From contig DISM01000005.1 in assembly GCA_002421805.1 (NCBI GenBank), forward strand, positions 54,584 through 118,583: a DNA stretch of 64,000 bases, given 5' to 3'. Positions 61,863 to 64,000 of this stretch are shown one piece after another. The notes beneath the pieces were generated by a model. It worked only from the letters and a program-made list of their open reading frames with translations. It ran no database searches and had not been told where the DNA came from. The translations under genes and the position numbers were made by a program. Numbering within the stretch: the stretch's first letter is position 1; each line of letters starts with the position of its first letter. The DNA comes from Candidatus Omnitrophica bacterium UBA6210 (GTDB lineage Bacteria; Omnitrophota; Gorgyraeia; Velamenicoccales; Velamenicoccaceae).

Positions 61863-62201
61863 ATGGTCAGAGGCAGCGGGATCGATATCGTCGAGATCAA
61901 AAAGCTTGATCGCGCCGTGAAGCGTTGGGGGGATGTATTCCTGAAACGGGTTTACACCTCAAAAGAACTGGCTTATTCCAGGAGCAAGCGTCATCCGTTG
62001 CAGCATCTGGCGGCAAGGTTTGCGGCCAAGGAAGCGATCTTCAAGGCGCTGGGGAATAGCCCTAAGCTGAACTTCCGGGATATCGAGATCATCAATGACG
62101 CCAACGGACGGCCCTTTTGCCGCATCAAGAACAAAAAAACTTCCATTGCACTGTCGTTATCCCATACGGACCATTATGCTGTGGCCAGCGCCATTCTTTG
62201 A
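61863..62201 (+). CDS. acpS: Holo-[acyl-carrier-protein] synthase
   Basis: 112 residues. SGIDIVEIKKLD and AARFAAKEAIFKALG are the magnesium- and CoA-binding motifs; SLSHTDHYAVASAI closes the fold. It transfers phosphopantetheine to acyl carrier protein. The ATG at 61863 follows GAGAGGG. It overlaps nnrD by 26 bases. Confidence 0.94.
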   Translation: MVRGSGIDIVEIKKLDRAVKRWGDVFLKRVYTSKELAYSRSKRHPLQHLAARFAAKEAIFKALGNSPKLNFRDIEIINDANGRPFCRIKNKKTSIALSLSHTDHYAVASAIL

Positions 62202-63036
62202 CCGGAAGAAGCAGACCCATAAAGGGGATTACGGCCATGTCCTGATCGTGGCCGGTTCCCGGCGCTACACGGGCGCCGCTCTTTTGTGTTCCGGGGCCGC
62301 CATGAGAGCCGGCGCCGGCTACGTGACCCTCGCCTTTCCTGAGATACTCCAGGGTGTCATTGCTTGCGGCGTCAGGGAGGTCGTGACGCTTCCGTTGCGT
62401 TCAACGGCACAGCAGAGCATCTCTGAAAGAGCGTTGCCGCAGATCGTTCCTCTTTTGAGGAAAACAGATTGTCTTTTGGTGGGTTGCGGGATGTCGCATC
62501 ATCCCTCCACGCAGGCATTCATACGTTCTTTATTCCGTCGTGCCTGTAGCCCTATGGTTGTGGATGCCGATGGCCTTAATGCCCTTGCGGGGCATCTGGA
62601 TATCCTTAAGGGCTTGAGGTGTCCCGTGATCCTGACGCCGCACCCAGGAGAGATGGAACGCCTCTGTGGTCGCCGGATCGACGACACCGCAGTATCCAGA
62701 AAAAAAGTTGCAAAAGATTTTGCTCTTCGTTACAATGTAACCCTGATTTTAAAGGGACACAGGACTCTTGTGTGTTCGTCCCGCGGCCGGCTCTATGAAA
62801 ATACGACGGGCAACCCGGGTTTGGCGACGGCCGGTAGCGGCGATGTCCTTTCAGGGATTGTCGTGGCTTTCCTGGGACAGGGGATGGAGCCTTTTGAGGC
62901 GGCTTGCCGCGCGGTTTATGTTCACGGCCTGGCCGCTGACCTGGCTGTTAAAGACAAGACACAGCCGGGAATGATCGCCTCTGATGTGATCGATTATTTG
63001 CCGAAGGCGTTTAGAAAGATTGTCGGCGCAAGATGA
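62176..63036 (+). CDS. nnrD: ADP-dependent NAD(P)H-hydrate dehydratase
   Basis: About 286 residues with a ribokinase-like fold. It has THKGDYGHVLIVAGSRRYTGAA, VDADGLNAL, LTPHPGEMERL, LKGHRTLV, and GNPGLATAGSGDVLSGIV with the catalytic Asp. It repairs damaged NADH and NADPH. The epimerase half (NnrE) is not fused; only the dehydratase is seen. The start lies within acpS, so the exact ATG is inferred. Confidence 0.93.
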   Translation: MLWPAPFFDRKKQTHKGDYGHVLIVAGSRRYTGAALLCSGAAMRAGAGYVTLAFPEILQGVIACGVREVVTLPLRSTAQQSISERALPQIVPLLRKTDCLLVGCGMSHHPSTQAFIRSLFRRACSPMVVDADGLNALAGHLDILKGLRCPVILTPHPGEMERLCGRRIDDTAVSRKKVAKDFALRYNVTLILKGHRTLVCSSRGRLYENTTGNPGLATAGSGDVLSGIVVAFLGQGMEPFEAACRAVYVHGLAADLAVKDKTQPGMIASDVIDYLPKAFRKIVGAR

Positions 63037-63050
63037 ACGGTTGATCATAC

Positions 63051-63123
63051 GCCGAAGTAGCTCAGTCGGTAGAGCAGCTGTTTTGTAAACAGCGGGTCGG
63101 GGGTTCGATTCCCTTCTTCGGCT
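63051..63123 (+). tRNA. tRNA-Thr (anticodon TGT)
   Basis: Acceptor GCCGAAG/CTTCGGC, D arm GCTC-AGTCGGTA-GAGC, anticodon arm GCTGT-TTTGTAA-ACAGC, T arm GGGGG-TTCGATT-CCCTT. No CCA is encoded; the discriminator is T. Confidence 0.96.
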
Positions 63124-63134
63124 TGAAATTGTTG

Positions 63135-63210
63135 TTGCCCCTTGTCTAAGGCAACTCAAAAATTATCCCAGCATGTTTGGGGATAATTTTTGAGTTAGAC
63201 TGCGGGGCAA
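63135..63210 (+). repeat. Long perfect hairpin between tRNA-Thr and tRNA-Tyr
   Basis: AACTCAAAAATTATCCC (63153-63169) and its exact complement (63180-63196) form a 17-bp stem with a 10-base loop. Outer arms TTGCCCC and GGGGCAA extend the structure. No T tract follows. Confidence 0.8.
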
Positions 63211-63248
63211 ATTTTGAAAGGTAGAAATACCTTATCAGTCAAAATTTG

Positions 63249-63331
63249 GACGGGTACCCAAGTGGCTAAAGGGGGCAGACTGTAAATCTGCTGCACACAT
63301 GCTTCAGAGGTTCAAATCCTCTCCCGTCCAC
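63249..63331 (+). tRNA. tRNA-Tyr (anticodon GTA)
   Basis: Acceptor GGACGGG/CCCGTCC, anticodon loop CTGTAAA within GCAGA/TCTGC, a long class II variable arm (TGCACACATGCTTC region), and T arm AGAGG-TTCAAAT-CCTCT. Discriminator A, no encoded CCA. Confidence 0.95.
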
Positions 63332-63552
63332 AATTTTTTCCCGACAGAGGGAAAAAATTGTGGATGCCGCAGCGAGCGTAACGACCCGATAAGGGGCGTA
63401 GCGAGAAGCGGCGCCAAAACCTTAGTGTTTTTCCCGACAGAGGGAAAAAATTGTGGATGCCGGAACAATCGTCGTGGAGCGACAAGCGAAACAGATTGTT
63501 CCGACGCCACCACCTCAGTGTGATCCGACAAAGGGAAAAAATCGTCTGCAGC
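63329..63552 (+). repeat. Tandem modular palindromic repeats trailing tRNA-Tyr
   Basis: A 15-bp perfect inverted repeat CCACAATTTTTTCCC / GGGAAAAAATTGTGG begins in the tRNA end (63329-63364). A 35-bp segment is exactly repeated 93 bp apart (63336-63370 and 63429-63463), with a third degenerate copy near 63525. Each unit runs GGGAAAAAATTG, ATGCCG, a variable stem, CGCCA(CCAC), TNAGTGTG, CCGACA. The same layout follows tRNA-Ala. Confidence 0.85.
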
Positions 63553-63589
63553 CGTAGAGGCGATCAGGGCCAAGCTGGTGCCAATTTCG

Positions 63590-63818
63590 CGGGAGTAGTG
63601 GTTCGACGCGGCCTGTGGCCTTGCTCACCACAAGTCGAACTCATTCGACTTTGCTCATGACTCCTTCGACGAATGATCCTGAGCTTGTCGAAGGGCATCC
63701 TGAGCAAGTGAGCGAAGCGAACGCGTCGAAGGATTCAGTATGTAGATTCGCGGGAGTAGTTTCCGCCGAAGGCGGACCCGTCTACGGCGGGCAGTGATAC
63801 ATTAATGTGACTCCCGCA
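63590..63818 (+). repeat. Repeat block with copies of the tRNA-Gly 5' end and a CTTCGACAAGCTCAGG-type repeat
   Basis: GCGGGAGTAGT, the first 11 bases of tRNA-Gly, occurs at 63590 and 63751 before the real gene at 63853. ACTCCCGC at 63811-63818 is its inverse. Between are the palindrome-rich TCGACGAATGATCCTGAGC and CTTGTCGAAGG segments (63667-63695), a repeat type found in many bacterial genomes. No gene is supported in 63332-63852. Confidence 0.7.
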
Positions 63819-63852
63819 ATACGTTTCTTGATTTTGAGTTTCTTGATTGATT

Positions 63853-63923
63853 GCGGGAGTAGTTCAGTGGTAGAACACTAGCCTTCCAAGCTGGTTATGT
63901 GGGTTCGATTCCCATCTCCCGCT
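63853..63923 (+). tRNA. tRNA-Gly (anticodon TCC)
   Basis: Acceptor GCGGGAG/CTCCCGC, D arm GTTC-AGTGGTA-GAAC, anticodon arm CTAGC-CTTCCAA-GCTGG, T arm GTGGG-TTCGATT-CCCAT. Discriminator T, no CCA. An inverse copy of its T-arm sequence (TGGGAATCGAA, 63937-63947) follows at once. Confidence 0.96.
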
Positions 63924-64000
63924 CTTTACTTCCCGGTGGGAATCGAAGCCGACCCGTTGCCTACCGAAAGGTAGACAAGCCACTGGTTCAAGCGAGGGCG

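Noticed and set aside
63299..63573. Short ORFs with repeated FFPTEGKN-type peptides after tRNA-Tyr
   Set aside because: They translate the palindromic repeat units; the periodicity is explained by the DNA repeat and both strands give such frames.
63000..64000. CRISPR array in the repeat-rich end of the window
   Set aside because: The repeats are few, palindromic, of unequal spacing, interleaved with tRNA genes, and no cas gene is nearby.

Overview
This window looks like chromosomal DNA of an uncultured, anaerobic, diderm (outer-membrane) bacterium. My best guess is the Omnitrophota (former OP3) or a close relative. This is inferred from the gene set and could not be tested by phylogeny here. 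Supporting signs are: Wood-Ljungdahl (acetyl-CoA pathway) corrinoid-branch genes with nickel-handling genes, a large number of type IV pilin-like pseudopilins, SurA-like and beta-barrel proteins implying an outer membrane, GatCAB-type indirect tRNA amidation, and AMMECR1/Memo/radical SAM genes. Every recognised gene except one small gene at 16.6-16.9 kb lies on the + strand.

Layout. 0-4.4 kb: end of a GspF/PilC platform protein, five prepilin-like genes and a radical SAM gene. 4.4-10.2 kb: tRNA-Ala, then an AMMECR1-Memo fusion with its radical SAM partner, a DsbD-like membrane protein, rsmE and mtaB. 10.2-16.5 kb: a promoter-led operon that looks like a divergent chaperone/usher surface-fibre system (two subunit-like proteins, a periplasmic chaperone-like protein and a 989-residue outer-membrane protein). 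It converges on a small exported protein controlled by a cyclic di-GMP-I riboswitch. 17.3-27.6 kb: recA-recX-alaS, then hisD-B-H-A-F-I and trpE. 27.6-42.2 kb: rpsP, yajC, secDF, a compact mfd, surA-like, pdxA, rsmA, gatC-A-B, ctpA, a polysaccharide deacetylase-like gene and tsaD. 42.4-43.7 kb: mgtC, a bactofilin-HTH fusion and a membrane-tethered HTH protein. 43.7-51.5 kb: larB-larC-acsC-acsV-cooC-acsD-acsE. 51.5-63.0 kb: a TPR membrane glycosyltransferase-like protein, tRNA-Met, a DUF3108-like protein, a pilin, tilS, ftsH, folP, cdaA with a tiny CdaR-like anchor, pdxJ, acpS and nnrD. 63.0-64.0 kb: tRNA-Thr, tRNA-Tyr and tRNA-Gly, separated by repeat-rich DNA.

Two patterns stand out. First, the candidate surface-fibre operon plus its c-di-GMP-sensing neighbour. 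Second, short non-autonomous insertion-like elements at gene junctions (trpE/rpsP, rpsP/yajC, gatA/gatB, mfd/surA, tsaD/mgtC, and after tRNA-Met). They are flanked by direct repeats of 6-21 bp, and removing the element plus one repeat on paper restores compact, sensible junctions: a trpE stop codon, a gatA-gatB stop/start overlap, Shine-Dalgarno sequences, and tRNA plus terminator. A different family of modular palindromic repeats trails the tRNA-Ala and tRNA-Tyr genes.

Metabolically the window describes one-carbon/acetyl-CoA metabolism (methyl-THF:corrinoid methyltransferase, both corrinoid Fe-S protein subunits, its reductive activator and a Ni-inserting ATPase). It also carries histidine and tryptophan biosynthesis, the DXP-dependent vitamin B6 route (pdxA, pdxJ), folate synthesis, Sec export and RNA modification. 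The CODH/ACS catalytic subunits, hisG/C/E and larA/E are not in the window.
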